From Reticulitermes speratus (Eukaryota > Arthropoda > Insecta > Blattodea > Rhinotermitidae): 64,000 bases of DNA. Shown in pieces: positions 1 to 11,037 of the stretch. Position 1 is the stretch's first letter. The number at the start of each line of letters is the position of its first letter. A program made the translations under genes and the position numbers. The notes under the pieces were generated by a model. It searched no databases. It was not told where the DNA came from and saw nothing but the letters and a program-made list of their open reading frames with translations. The DNA lies in contig JAJKFL010000006.1 of the NCBI GenBank assembly GCA_021186555.1, forward strand, positions 33,105,478-33,169,477, read 5' to 3'.

Positions 1-244
1 AACTGTAATATTGAGTTGAAGGTCATTGGAAGATTGATACACCATTCAAACTTACATATGGTTTGGATCTATAATGACATCAAGCATGCACTATAAAGAT
101 TAGAATGCTGAAAGTATTTGTGAAGTGCAGTCCGTATGATTTACAAATATGTAAATATAGGATGTCTGTCACAAACAATTAAAAGGACTCGTAATCTTCA
201 TAGCACATCCTTCATCTAAGTTACAGGACATTAATAGTACATAC

Positions 245-540
245 CTGTATGTAATGAGTCCCCAGTTTTCCATTGCTCCAGCAGCAAAATCAGGCACAGC
301 TACTTGGTCAATCTTGGGAAACGTGTAATTTATACCAGTGTATTTTCAAAGAAGTCCACTAGTAGTGGCCCAACAGTCTGACTGTATGCTGCATTATCGA
401 TAGCATTTGGACGAGCCCATGCTGTGAAGTTGTACTTGGCATTGCTGTCTGTGCTGTTGAAGTCTGACACTATAAATGCCACCAGATATGTTGACATCAC
501 TTGTGTTTGTTCAAATTCGTATTTTGTCCATCCATTTTCA
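245..540 (-). CDS. APN: APN-2 exon 3 (GAMEN exon), frameshifted
   Basis: Third recognised exon of the left-hand aminopeptidase N paralogue. It starts after a polypyrimidine-CAG acceptor and ends at a CAG/GTATGT donor. The first part reads [11 protein letters not shown], then [14 protein letters not shown], the usual end of the M1 N-terminal domain. The last part reads [12 protein letters not shown], then [12 protein letters not shown], the exopeptidase substrate-binding loop. The two parts are in different frames. At about 341-346 one base is missing in an A-rich run after FFEN, and a stop follows six codons after FFEN. Restoring one base would make the exon end in phase 2, as the APN-1 counterpart requires. 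It is a genuine pseudogene lesion or an assembly error. The gene continues beyond the left edge. Confidence 0.85.
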
Positions 541-1084
541 CTGCGGTATGATATCAAATTATGTGAGTGTATGTAAATTATAAGGTAGAAGTGCGTGTGT
601 GTAGCAAGCATTGGTATTTTCAAATAAAATGCGTATTTAATTGTGGGAGATGAGGAAATATTTAATTTAAATGAAGGCCTAAATAAGTAATAAGTTTTCA
701 TCACATCCAGTAATGTAGAAATTTCAGCTGCATGAAAACTTCAATCCATAATTTCAGTAGACATGAAACAGTCTTTAATGCTACTTAAAAAGACTCAAAA
801 TTTGTTTTAAAGCCTAAAATTCCAAATTGTATGGAGACAAACATCTCACAATTTATGAAATATGAACCACATTCAGAATAACACATGAAGGTGATACAAA
901 TTTGAAGTAAATCTTCTCGTAGGTTTAAACGTATAAGAGTTTTTCGAGGTTAGTGATTGACAAAACCCTTAATTTTTCTGATTCTTTTAAGTATTCTTTT
1001 GTTGCTGTGTTGCTGACACAGTGTTCAGTTATATGGACATACAAATCTAAGCGTGAAGTTTGTCCATATATGTTGCCCCTGTTT
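541..1084. other. APN-2 intron
   Basis: AT-rich intron sequence between two APN-2 exons. I see no coding similarity or organised repeat in it. Confidence 0.6.
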
Positions 1085-1312
1085 TGTAAAAAAAGGGGCT
1101 AACTGCCACTTTGAGCTAACTGAGTTATGTGTAGCAAATCATTCAACTAATGGTCCTCTATGATATGTAAAAAGATGACAACTCCATCTTTACGAATAAC
1201 CAAGATAGGTGGGAGATATCCTACCTCTCTAAGCATTTGTAATACGTAAAACAGAGCCACATTCTTGCTTTTCCTGTAAAATTGATATTTTGTGGGTTGT
1301 CCCCTTTTCACA
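1085..1312 (-). mobile_element. MITE-like TIR repeat, copy 1
   Basis: About 230 bp bounded by inverted ends of the type TTTTGTAAAAAGGGG. A clearly homologous copy lies in the opposite orientation at about 46850-47080. Both share the interior order GACAACCCACAAAATATC, a segment on AAGATGGAGTTGTCATC, then AGTTAGCTCAAAGTGGCAG. There is no coding capacity, so it is a non-autonomous DNA transposon. The superfamily is unknown because the target duplication is not clear. Confidence 0.6.
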
Positions 1313-1413
1313 AAATAAGAGGGATATGATGTTAAAAATTACGAACATTTTTTTAGTAATAGATATTTCTGTTTAGAAGGTATGAAGTGATGTATTTCAT
1401 TATGTGAACATAC

Positions 1414-1571
1414 TACGGCTCTCCTATTGCAGGTTGAGGCATGTTGCTTAGTGAATGGTATCCTAGTGGGGTGTCAATTGTGATGTTGAATTTGGCTTTG
1501 AAATCGGGCTCATCAAAGCAAGGGAAAGCACTTCTTGCATTGTTGACTCAAACTGAGTTGCTGCAAGCCAT
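1414..1571 (-). CDS. APN: APN-2 exon 2, frameshifted
   Basis: Homologous to the APN-1 exon at 62048-61893. It begins CAG/A then TGG, reading WLAATQFES. After a one-base loss at about 1540-1543 (ACAAT where a codon such as AAT or GAT is needed), it continues [19 protein letters not shown], the conserved N-terminal-domain motif of M1 aminopeptidases. The donor region is CCGTAGTATGT, giving two possible GT donors four bases apart or less; the consensus-like GTATGT is taken as the end. The incoming phase must be 2, but the exon at 3190 ends in phase 0, so either a tiny exon was missed or one more base is lacking. Confidence 0.82.
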
Positions 1572-1730
1572 CTGCAAACACAAATAATAATTAGCACTAT
1601 CCTGTTGTTTAGTTTGCAGAATAGCTTCTTTCACATTTAGTCACTTCATTATGAAGCACTGTACCTGTACAGTTTGTTTCAAGAATCACAGTAGATACAC
1701 TCGAACACAACAATTCATTTATTCATTATT

Positions 1731-1776
1731 ACCTCAACAACATGTTTCGGCCAATGGGTCCATCATCAGGTTGGCA
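1731..1776 (-). ncRNA. Hammerhead ribozyme-like motif (left arm)
   Basis: On the minus strand: CAAC, CTGATGA, a G+C hairpin of about 14 nt, GAAAC, ATGTT, GTTG. CAAC (1770-1773) and GTTG (1735-1738) form a four-pair stem I. The core CUGANGA...GAAA is intact, with the ACATGT palindrome at stem III. Cleavage activity is not shown. Confidence 0.55.
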
Positions 1777-1832
1777 AGAATGGAAGATCTTAAGTTCCAT
1801 TCAAAATTGTGTATTCAATCTTCCATTCTTAC

Positions 1833-1871
1833 CAACCTGATGATGGCCCATTGGTCCAAAACATGTTGTTG
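1833..1871 (+). ncRNA. Hammerhead ribozyme-like motif (right arm)
   Basis: CAAC 1833-1836, CTGATGA 1837-1843, a hairpin, then AAAAC 1858-1862 in place of GAAAC, ATGTT and GTTG 1868-1871. The G-to-A change in the conserved GAAA would be expected to abolish cleavage, so this arm looks decayed relative to its partner. Confidence 0.45.
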
Positions 1872-1933
1872 AGGTAATACTGAATAAATGATTTGCTTGT
1901 GTTCAGCTGAATCTGCTGTGATTCTTGTTATCT

Positions 1934-3189
1934 AAAACACAATGGGGACGAAATCATTTTAAAATTACAATTTGTTTCTTTTTTTTGAGGTTGAAACAAG
2001 CACTGTGGTTGTAAATGGTGGCCAGATTTGCAGTAGCACGTAAATTGTGAAGTGAAAGAGACTTCATTAGATTATTTTGAGGATATGTTATCATTTTTAG
2101 CCTACTTTCTAAAAGGAAAAGCTAGTAAGAATACGAGATCAATCTGCCGTCTGTATGGTCACATTTTAAATTTGAACCAATTAAATGGCCTTTTAAAAAG
2201 CTTTGTTAAGAATGTTGTACCACTGGAGGTCACCCCAATGATTTCCTGCAATTGGGAATAATAATGTGGCTGATGTGCGAATTTGTGAGGCGGAAATAAC
2301 GGCATTGTCCACTTAACTTTAGGTTCCTGAAATGAAATATGATAATAAAGTTTCAGGAAATATGCAGGTTTAGGTGGGGTAATATTTTTGTAGAATGTAA
2401 AATAGGGTGATGGTGGTCATGCAGAAGTTTTTTTTGTAGTTTTTGGTTTGGTGGTGATGACTGATGAACCACTGGACTGAAGCATGGAGATTTGGAACAG
2501 ATGTAAAACATCAGCATGCCTACACATTATGTATGGACTTTGTTTGTAAGTCAACAATTTCATACATAGTGACAGTGTGGAATTTTGATGTTATGTCAGA
2601 CTGACAGCAAAAACTGAAATGATGAAGATCATGTTTTATGTTACATATAAGTAATTGCATTAGGAAATACAAATACACTCATTTGTTTAGGATACTATTG
2701 AGACAGTGTAGGAACAGACATATGGATCATTGCTGTGTGTGTGGCAACATTATACATGCATTCCTGAAATACTGTTAAAATGCACAACTGCACAATCTTG
2801 GTCTCCTAGAAGGACAGAAATCATAGTATTTTCATGCAATCTGATTGACAGAAACACTGAGAACCATATACAGTACTTGTAATCCAAAATTTGTTGAAGT
2901 CACATGCATATTCACCCAAATGTAAGACAACCCTCTTCACAATCTCCAGTGTTTAGAAAAATACTTGAACAAAACATGTTAGTGTGTAAATGTAAGGCAA
3001 CCCTACATTGTTTGGATGATAAATTAGGAAAACATTCTTCTCTTATATTCAGGTACATATGGGAAACGTCTAAATGGGCTACAGTGTTCAGATAGTCTAT
3101 ATTCTCTCTGCTTAATTGTGCTGTCCTGAAATGTTTCCAGTACAGTGACATGATGCTAGACACAGTCTTATGAAAGTATTGATTATTAC
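1934..3189. other. APN-2 intron, no recognised features
   Basis: AT-rich sequence between APN-2 exons 2 and 1. I see no exon-like similarity. A tiny exon of 3n+2 bases could hide here, because the flanking exon phases do not match. Confidence 0.5.
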
Positions 3190-3668
3190 CTTGTTTCTAT
3201 CGTCAATGGGGTATGAGCTCCGGTAAAATCCACTCATATCTTCTGAAAGAATTGCTTTGAAAGTTATATTTATATCATATTCAGTGTCTTTTGAAAAGTT
3301 GGTTGTACTGTTTATGATGAGGAAATGTTTTTCACGGTCAATATTTGCTTCAGTTGGTTTCACTATAACTGAATCTTTTTCTGAAACTGTAATAAGACTA
3401 ATGTTCTGTTTGTTAGTATGTAGAATGATTTCATTTGTATTTTCTAATACTTCTACCCTGATTTTCACATCACCCTCAAATGTGAAAGCTTCAAACTCAG
3501 GCTTCAGGTACACATCATATGATTTAGGTCTGACAGTTTTTGGTAGGCGATAGCTGGTGTCAGAAGCTGTGGCCTGTATGGCTTCAAGTGTGCCTTCTGG
3601 CCTCATAGCAGCAACTGTTGTTACAATTAATAGCAATAAACAAACTATGTCCATCCTGGTTCCCATGT
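3190..3668 (-). CDS. APN: APN-2 first coding exon with signal peptide
   Basis: First coding exon of the left-hand aminopeptidase N. An acceptor (polypyrimidine then CAG) just upstream at 3669-3671 implies a separate 5'-UTR exon. Two in-frame ATGs occur, MGTRM and, five codons on, MDIVC. The second starts a clean signal peptide with a hydrophobic LLLLIV core and a likely cut after TVAA. The mature part reads YRLPKTVRPKSYDVYLKPE, the classical M1 N-terminal start, followed by FEGDVKIRVEVLE and GFYRSSYP. It contains several N-glycosylation sequons (NIS, NST, NFS, NIT). It ends AACAAG/GTAATA, phase 0. The family role is removal of N-terminal neutral residues from peptides at the extracellular, often midgut, membrane. 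Confidence 0.9.
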
Positions 3669-3754
3669 CTGTAACAAAAAAATGAATGGTATAGAAGAAA
3701 AATAAAAGAACCAACAATCACAACTCAGCTTTGACAATTATTTAATGTCAGAAT

Positions 3755-3794
3755 ATACTACATGTTTCGGCCTAACAAGGTCATTATCAGGTAT
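3755..3794 (-). ncRNA. Solo hammerhead-like motif upstream of APN-2
   Basis: On the minus strand: ATAC, CTGATAA, a hairpin of about 15 nt, GAAAC, ATGTA, GTAT. ATAC/GTAT gives a four-pair stem I. CTGATAA differs from CTGATGA at a core base, so activity is doubtful. No inverted partner was seen nearby. Confidence 0.45.
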
Positions 3795-3799
3795 TTGTA

Positions 3800-5750
3800 T
3801 TATAAAAATATTGAAAATATTACATACAACCAAAAAATTAATGAATAAGTCTGAGATCTCACTCTCTTACAGAAATGTGTGAAGTTAAAAATGTTTAATG
3901 GTTTTACTTCAATTCGTGCTGAAACATGAGGTAACCTATTGTTAAAATGTAAACAATTAACTTTAATGATAAAAAAACTACCCAGGGTCAGCTTGGTTGT
4001 CTTGTTGAATGTGGAGTTTGCCTCCAAGGCAAGAGCATACCGATGACATTCTGATAAATGACGTTATCGGGATTTATAGTATAGACATAACTGTTATCAG
4101 AGAAACATTTTTATCTCTTATTGTAATTCTGTTGTGTTCCAAACACTTCATCCACTTTTATCAGTTAATGACTGTAAAATTTGTAAGATAACAAGTGAGT
4201 TCAGTGTTATTTGTTTTTAGTTTGTTTGTGGCTACTACTTCAGTAAGTTGAGAGCTATTTGAACAATGCTGAGTGTGATACTAAGTGATAAATCATGCTC
4301 TGGTTTTATGCGGATTTGTTATAATTTATATCTGTAATTTCACAAAGAGCTTAAGAAAGTAGCTTATCTTTGGCAGACAGCAGTAACCCAATAAATACTC
4401 TCATTTAAACATACATGTTAGAATGTGTACCAGGTCTCTTTCCTGGGGGTTAAAGTGGCTGGAGGGTGGTTTTAACCACCCATCCCCATCTACAGCTGTG
4501 GTTAAAGAAAGAGTAGAGCTATACCTCTGCTTCACCTCTGGGCCTTCATGGCCTATTATAGGGTAAACTTTATAGCTGCAAACACAGTACAGATATGCAA
4601 GTCTCATTTGTGTGCCTGTATTAATGAAGTTTCTTATTTGGTAGTAATTTTCAAACTTCAAGATTTTTATGAAGAAAAATTCATTATATAAACTTCTAAT
4701 ATTATAAAAACTTGCATGAAATCATTTTTATATCAGAGGTTTTATTTAGAACAAGCGTATATTAAAATGTGCATGGGTAATGTAAATGGTTGCCAGTGCT
4801 GTTTAATAGGTTCCAGAGTCACATGACGCAAAAGTGTCATTTGGAAATTTAATAGAAGTTATCAGGTGTTTATGGTGTGGGTTTTCTAATTGTAGTGTTA
4901 TGAGTTTTGAATTCTAGTTTGTAGGTTGACACCAACATTTAAGCATCAACTAGAACCACTTCTTCAACCCTGAAGATAAGGCAGCATGTTCCTCTGAACT
5001 GTTGGTGCCAACCTCAAAACTACATGCTGGCAAAATCCAGAAGTGCTAAACTTGAATCATTCAAATAATTTCTTCCAGAAAGAGATTATTATGCATGCAC
5101 AGACAGCTGAGAGTGCACATGCGCGTGCGCACCCACAACACACCACACCACACACACACACACAATGTTGCAAAACATCCTACAGCCTTTTACAGTTTAT
5201 GGTAAAGAAATACGTGGAATACAGAATGTTTGCCATTACAGAACTCCATTGAAGTTTCAAATATATTATATAGAGGGAAAAATATGTGTATTTATAAAGT
5301 AACGTAATAGCTCTTAATGGACAATACAGGGCCCAGATGCGTTTTTATTATGATTGCTATTATTGCTGCTGTTGTCATCATTGTACATGTTTCATTGTAC
5401 TTATCAACCACTTATGCTTCTAATGGTTTAGATTAGAGATTCGGTATATTTCTTATATTTCCCTGAAGTAGTTGGTAAAAATTGGTAGCTTCATTCTTTT
5501 CTATTTTTTTCCAACTTACTCTTTTGAATACAGAAAATGTGTGAATTTAGTTGAGGGATTTGAACCCATGTCACTCTCTTTGCATTTTGTATTATTTTGG
5601 GCAGCAGCTGATGGTCTTCTGCACATATGTGCCACATTTCAGATCTTAGTTCTGCAAGGAAATGTCTGAGAAGATGCTGATTGCACACCTTTCAGTTATT
5701 ATGTACATACATTAATTTTGTGTGAATATTTAACTTTTAGATTAGTATTA
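3800..5750. other. Intergenic DNA with repeat scraps
   Basis: AT-rich spacer upstream of APN-2. It holds a SINE tail at about 4426-4570 and a degenerate CTGAAGA...GAAC motif near 4970-5000. A short CA-rich tract lies at about 5130-5165. No coding gene is seen. Confidence 0.5.
4426..4570 (+). repeat. SINE 3' fragment (family also at 62295)
   Basis: Shares the order TTTCCTGGGGGTTAAAGTGGC, a short CCAACCACTT-like block, and a CTTCATGGCCTATTAT end with the SINE at 62295-62480. No tRNA-like head is present, so the copy is 5'-truncated. Confidence 0.45.
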
Positions 5751-5754
5751 TTGT

Positions 5755-6290
5755 GTTTATAATTTTGCCTTTTGTTTTATATGGGCGTGAAACTTTGTGT
5801 CTCACAATGGGAAGAACATAGGTTGAGGATGCTTGAGAATAGGGTGCTGAGGAAGATATTTACATCTAAGTGGGAGGAGTTAACAGGGCACTGGAGGAAA
5901 CTGCACAGTGAGGAGCTTCATGATTTGTACTCCTTGCCAAATATTATTCAGGTGATCAAATCAAGAAGAATTGGATTGGTGGAACATGTGACACATATTG
6001 GGTAGAGGAGAGGAGCATGCAAGGTTTTGGTAAGGAAACCAGAAGGAAAGAGGCCATTTGGAAGACCTGGTTGTAGATGGGAATATAATATTAAAATGGA
6101 TCATGAAGAAACTGGTTGCAGGGCATGGACTGGATTGATCTGGTTCAGGTTAGGGACAATTGGTGGGCTCTTGTGAATGCAGAAATACACCATTGTGTTC
6201 CACAAAATACAGGGAATTTCTTGACTAGCTGAGGAACTGTTAGCTTTTTGAGAAGGACTCTTCTCTGTGGAGTTTGTCATTGTGCATTAT
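5755..6290 (+). mobile_element. Non-LTR RT family R 3' end, copy 1 (decayed)
   Basis: Matches the C-terminal region of an endonuclease/reverse transcriptase: EEHRLRMLENRVLRKIF, then LHDLYSLPNIIQVIKSRR. Beyond an in-frame stop come KPEGKRPFGRPG-like residues. Homologous to the better copy at 48610-49186. Stops and indels interrupt it, so it is a dead 5'-truncated insertion. Confidence 0.75.
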
Positions 6291-6299
6291 TATGTTTGT

Positions 6300-9010
6300 C
6301 TGGAACTTCCCTTTTTTATTTACTGCATAACATCCTGTACAAAGTAAGTATAGAAATTCATGTGAATGTACAGAAGTAATATATTCTGGCCACAAGATTT
6401 TATCTACATTAATGGACCTACAAGGAAAGGTACTACATTAAGAAATGCTTTTCAAGGAGCTTATGATTTATGTATACCATTGATTGCACTGTATTTCAGC
6501 ACCTTCTAGTTATGCTCTTAAATGTATGCTGCCATAAATATAAACAAAATATTATTTTCTGTTTCTTCTTATTCCATTGTTACACATAATTTTAAAATTG
6601 TAATTTTATTCAAGAAATCCATGGACTATGTATTGAAAGAACAATTAATGGTTAAATTCTTGTCTTTCATGAAGAATAATGTGCCATATGTTGCCATTCA
6701 TTGATATATTTGTACACTGCTAACAATTTAGTTATTTCCATGTGATGTGATTAAATTTGAAACTTGCCAGCGTATCCAATGCATTAATTCTTGAGTATAA
6801 TATGTGACGTGTGATAAACATTTTGATGGTCAGATCTAGTATTATAGCTGTCTGAGAAGTGTATCTGAATCTCAAAACATTTTTCCTGGATTTCTTTCAT
6901 TTGCTTAGTCTGGTTCTTCAGTTGCAAGTATTTTATCTGCCCAAGGGGTTTGTGGTGGTAAATAGAATTAGTAGTAAAGAAAGATCCACTCAAATGTCCA
7001 TATAATATGAAGGATTCAAACCTGCAACCATCACCAAATGTCCAACATACTTGCCCATTGCAGCTGGCTAACTGTTCAATTTACAAAGAGTAGTAATTGA
7101 AAGTGGCTCATAGTTTACGTGGAATTCAAATACACGTCATGGACTGTTCGCCTTGTTTGATTAAGAAAAAACAGTGTCTTGTTTTACAGGATTTACAGAG
7201 TTAATTTCGTTTAAATTGAGTGAACAGTAATTTATGTGGAATGAGGTGCTTCTGGCATTTTGGGTCAATACTGTAAGAATTACAAACATAAGGGAAAGAA
7301 ATAAACTGTACATTGCAGTGTCTAACCCATGACATTATATGTGATGGGAGTCAGTATGCATTTCTGCTTTTGACCTTTATTTGTTCACATTTTTTGCAGG
7401 ATTCTGTATGGTGACATGTTGTATTAAAAAGCTTTTATATACACTTGATTTGATGTGTATGTGTCATTTGTTTATTTATTTGTTCATTCATTCAATCATG
7501 TATTTGTGCAAGTCTGTTTTTCTCCATAAAATGATCTGATGACATACGAGAACTTAAAATGTAAAACTTACTTGTGGAAACATGTAAGAAGTGTTTCAAC
7601 TGTTGACAAATTATGAAAAATGATAAAGATAATATGTATATTGTCATTTATTGAATAGCCCAAGCCACTGATCGTGAACCACTGGCATGCATGCCACAAG
7701 TGGTAGACCAAATAAATTGCCAGGCACAAAATATTGTTGCAGAAAATTATTTTTATACCACACAATTTATATGGATATACATGGGTGAGAATGCGGAAAT
7801 ATTTCCTCTTAAATTTTGGCACATTGTCTGAAACAGTTTCACCATTCCAGGCCTAAACCATTACATACCTTTGGTTGGTTTAGCCAAGATGAATATATTA
7901 ATATATAATGGGTTCAAGCCCTACTATGTCCTGATGCATGTAGGCCAATCATGTGGGCCCATTATGCCCCCTTTTTTCTCTCTGAGAAAAACCTTATCTA
8001 AGTCCTACAGCCTTACTAAAGGTCAGAATTGGATGAGTTTTCCTAATATCCTTTGGGTCCTGCTTGCCTAAGCCCAGAAAGAAATATCTAACTGTGGCTA
8101 AAGCATCACACTCATATAATATATAGAAAGATGACTAAAATTCTTTCCCATTTCTGCATGTGAAATCCTTATGAAGTCCCATCACATGTTGATGCTTTCT
8201 TAAAGTGTTGTTGCCATTCAAAAGGCCTACAACCGCTTTAAATTGTACACAACTTAGGATAAACCAAGTACAGGTTCTGGGCCAGTAAACATGTTAGACA
8301 AACCCTCAGATTAGCCAAGATAGTATGGGTTTAAGTAATGTGGTAGGTGCTTTTGAAATTACCCTGCTAAACTTATGGCACAAATTTGAATTTGTTAATA
8401 TGTTTTTACTTACTTGTTTTACTGATGATTGACAGAAGACAGTCTGATAGTTTATGTACTTCTTCTTTGTATATCTGTGTGTGTGTTATATATATATATA
8501 TTTATCTCGGAGATAAATATCTAATCAGTTTGTAATATATTACCTACATCTAAATGATAGTATAATCACTCTGTCACCATGATTGAAAAGGAGATACTTT
8601 CCACTGTCAGGTGTATACTGCTTATTGCATGATTTGTGGAGCTTGCTGTATATATATGTATGCACCATATCTTTATTTCAAAATTATATTTACATTGAAG
8701 TTGTGCAAAAGTAAAATGAGCTAACAAATCTTTTACCTCATAACCCTTGCTTGCTTTAATCTGTATTTTCAGTTTTGGGTGTGATATAATTATGACAGGT
8801 TTTTGCTCATTCATGTTACACTGCAGTTACATGAACTAAGATGGTGTGTATTGCTTGCAATGAAAGTACTAGCACCCACATTGCTTTGTCTGGTTTCCTG
8901 ATTAAGGTTGCTGTGACAGGTCGAGCTGTGTGTTTGTACCTGCAGTAGCAGTGGTTAAGATATCATGAGTCATTATAAGGAAAACCAAGGATTCAAAATA
9001 CCTAATTATT
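6300..9010. other. Intergenic DNA, nothing recognised
   Basis: Low-complexity AT-rich sequence with a short TATATA tract near 8490. The open frames here are short, compositionally biased and resemble nothing I know. Confidence 0.5.
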
Positions 9011-9029
9011 GCTAGTACTTTAAATAATC

Positions 9030-9295
9030 GCCGATCCCAGTGGCCGTGCGGTCTAAGGCGTGGGTCTGCGGCCGCTCGCTTACTAGGATCGTGGGTTCGA
9101 ATCCCACCGGGGGCATGGATACCTGTCTCTTGAGAGTGTTGTGTGTTGTCAGGTAGAGGTCTCTGCGACGAACTGATCCCTCGTCCAGAGGAGTCTTACC
9201 GAGTGTGGTGTGTCTAATGTGTGTGATCATGAAACCTCGAAATGAGGAGGCCTAGGCACCCGAAAAGGGGCTGTTGAGCCGTAGGAAAAAAAAAA
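9030..9295 (+). mobile_element. tRNA-derived SINE with target duplication
   Basis: The tRNA-like head has an A box (GTGGCCGTGCGGTCTAAGGC) and a B box (GGTTCGAATCC). It is followed by a tRNA-unrelated body and an A-rich tail. It is flanked by a perfect 13-bp target duplication, ACTTTAAATAATC, at 9017-9029 and 9296-9308. The intact B box and duplication suggest a relatively young insertion that used the machinery of a resident non-LTR element. Confidence 0.9.
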
Positions 9296-10263
9296 ACTTT
9301 AAATAATCATGATTTAAGTTGCTATTGAAATATATAAGATATCTTCATGGCGGCTTTAAAATTTATGTTGTTTCATGGGTTGTGTGTGAGTGGTTTACAA
9401 CAGATTACCATATTGTTTTTCACAGAATCCATACTTCATTGAAAATTAGTAATTTTGATTTTAAGATTAATGGTGTCATCATTCACTATGCACCAACAAC
9501 ACCACACATAGGTATGGACATATTTATTTATTTAATTATTCATTTAATGGCACTCTGTTAGCTTGGCCTATATAGTTTTAAATGTTCAGATGGTAGTCAA
9601 TAATGTATCTGGAAAGAAGTGGCATAGTTGGCGATTGTAGTGCAACATTTACATAGAGGCACTGAGGACAACCACGAAGAACCTCAGTGTAATCAGTGTC
9701 CTATTGGAGATTCAAATGTGAATCAGAAGTGCTGCAGCTTGAGTCAACCTGTTCAGTTTAGGTGGTTTAGATGGAAGTAGTATTTGCTCGACTAATATCT
9801 CTTTGTATACATGTTGTTACCAAAATATTCACTGATGATCCAGGTATAGAGATGTCCAAACAGGGAAGTGGGCACTGGAACTAGGCTACATGTACGCCTC
9901 TGTGAGATGGTGACTTGAAAAATAATATTCCATGAAAGTGAAGGCAGTAGGATCCTCCAAAACATTGGTAGCTGTCTGTGAAACCACACCATGAAGGAAC
10001 CTCCAGCCTCACAGTGATATTCCTGTCTTTGAGGTTGGCCATGGTATGGATGGACCCTGTTATTTTAGTAAGTGATACTGGCAGATTCTACATGATTGAA
10101 CATTGTTATACTAAGTGACATTGTGTGATGAGCACTACACCCACCACAGCCTCAGCTGTGGCTTGTAATCAAAGGGGGTTAGGGCCATTCAATAACACAT
10201 GCAGGTTCAATAGTTAAGACTGAATGCTCACTGTAATTTAATTAAGTATGCAAATTGAACCAA

Positions 10264-10527
10264 GCTGCTCCAGGTGGCTGTGCGGTCTAAGGCATTGGTC
10301 TGCAGCCACCTGACTGCTGTGATTGCAGGTTTAAATCCTGCTGAGGGCATGGTTGTTTGTCTCTTATGTTTGTTGTGCGTGTGTGTAGGTAGCATCCTCT
10401 GTGATGGGCTGTTCACTTGTTCAGAGAAGTCCTACCGAGTGTGTGTGTGTCTAATTGTTTGTGATCTAGAAACCTCAACAACAAGGCAACTAGGCCCGAT
10501 TTGGGCTGTTGCACCACAGAAAAAAAA
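10264..10527 (+). mobile_element. tRNA-derived SINE, diverged copy
   Basis: Same family and orientation as the SINE at 9030. It has GTGGCTGTGCGGTCTAAGGC as A box, a decayed B box (GGTTTAAATCC), a homologous body and an A tail. Imperfect flanking repeats AAATTGAACCA and AAATTGAAACCA (10252 and 10525) look like the target duplication. It is older than the 9030 copy, judging by substitutions. Confidence 0.85.
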
Positions 10528-11037
10528 TTGAAACCAATACATCCTGCTATTTTTTCAGTAATTAAATAAGGTACAAAATGTTCAGAGTTGACAGTCAACT
10601 AAGACTGCATGTGATTTTGCTTGCTTACTTTGTGCAGCCAGGTTGTCCGTGTGTTTATTTAGCATTGGGTGAGACCTCGACAAGATACAAGATCAGGAGT
10701 TATGAGCAGGGATGATCACACACCATCCTTCACACATGACCTCAGTTGGTTCTCCAGGCTGGGATACATGGTGAGACACACCAAGCTATCCTGATGCAGG
10801 CAGGTTCGGTGCATCACATTAACAAACTGCAGCAGACTTTTGTAACAGAATTCAATACAGGCCTGTGTAAAGAATCACAATGACATGTATGATCAAACTC
10901 GTCAGACTACTTTGAACTTGACTGAGAGTAGTTCTCAGTTAAAGACCTTGTAGCCTTTACACTAGGCTACTCTCATCCAAAACCCAGAATGGTGAGGCTA
11001 GCTGCCACTTGGTGGAGGCCTTCCATGATTTTATTCC

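Larger units (their letters stand above)
1680..1927. mobile_element. Foldback element with divergent hammerhead-like motifs
   Basis: The left arm (from CAAGAATCACAG at 1680) and right arm (to CTGTGATTCTTG at 1927) are inverted copies over roughly 100 bp each, around a short centre. Each arm holds a CTGATGA / GAAAC-type motif, pointing outward. There is no ORF of interest. The layout matches the larger foldback at 59902-60625, so both may be derivatives of Penelope-like LTRs or retrozymes. That origin is inference. Confidence 0.7.

Noticed and set aside
4962-5000. Hammerhead motif at CTGAAGATAAGG...CTGAAC
   Set aside because: GAAAC is degraded to GAAC, stem II does not form, and there is no stem I.
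9030-9110. A functional tRNA gene
   Set aside because: It has A and B boxes but no acceptor-stem or arm pairing consistent with a tRNA, and it continues into a SINE body with poly(A).
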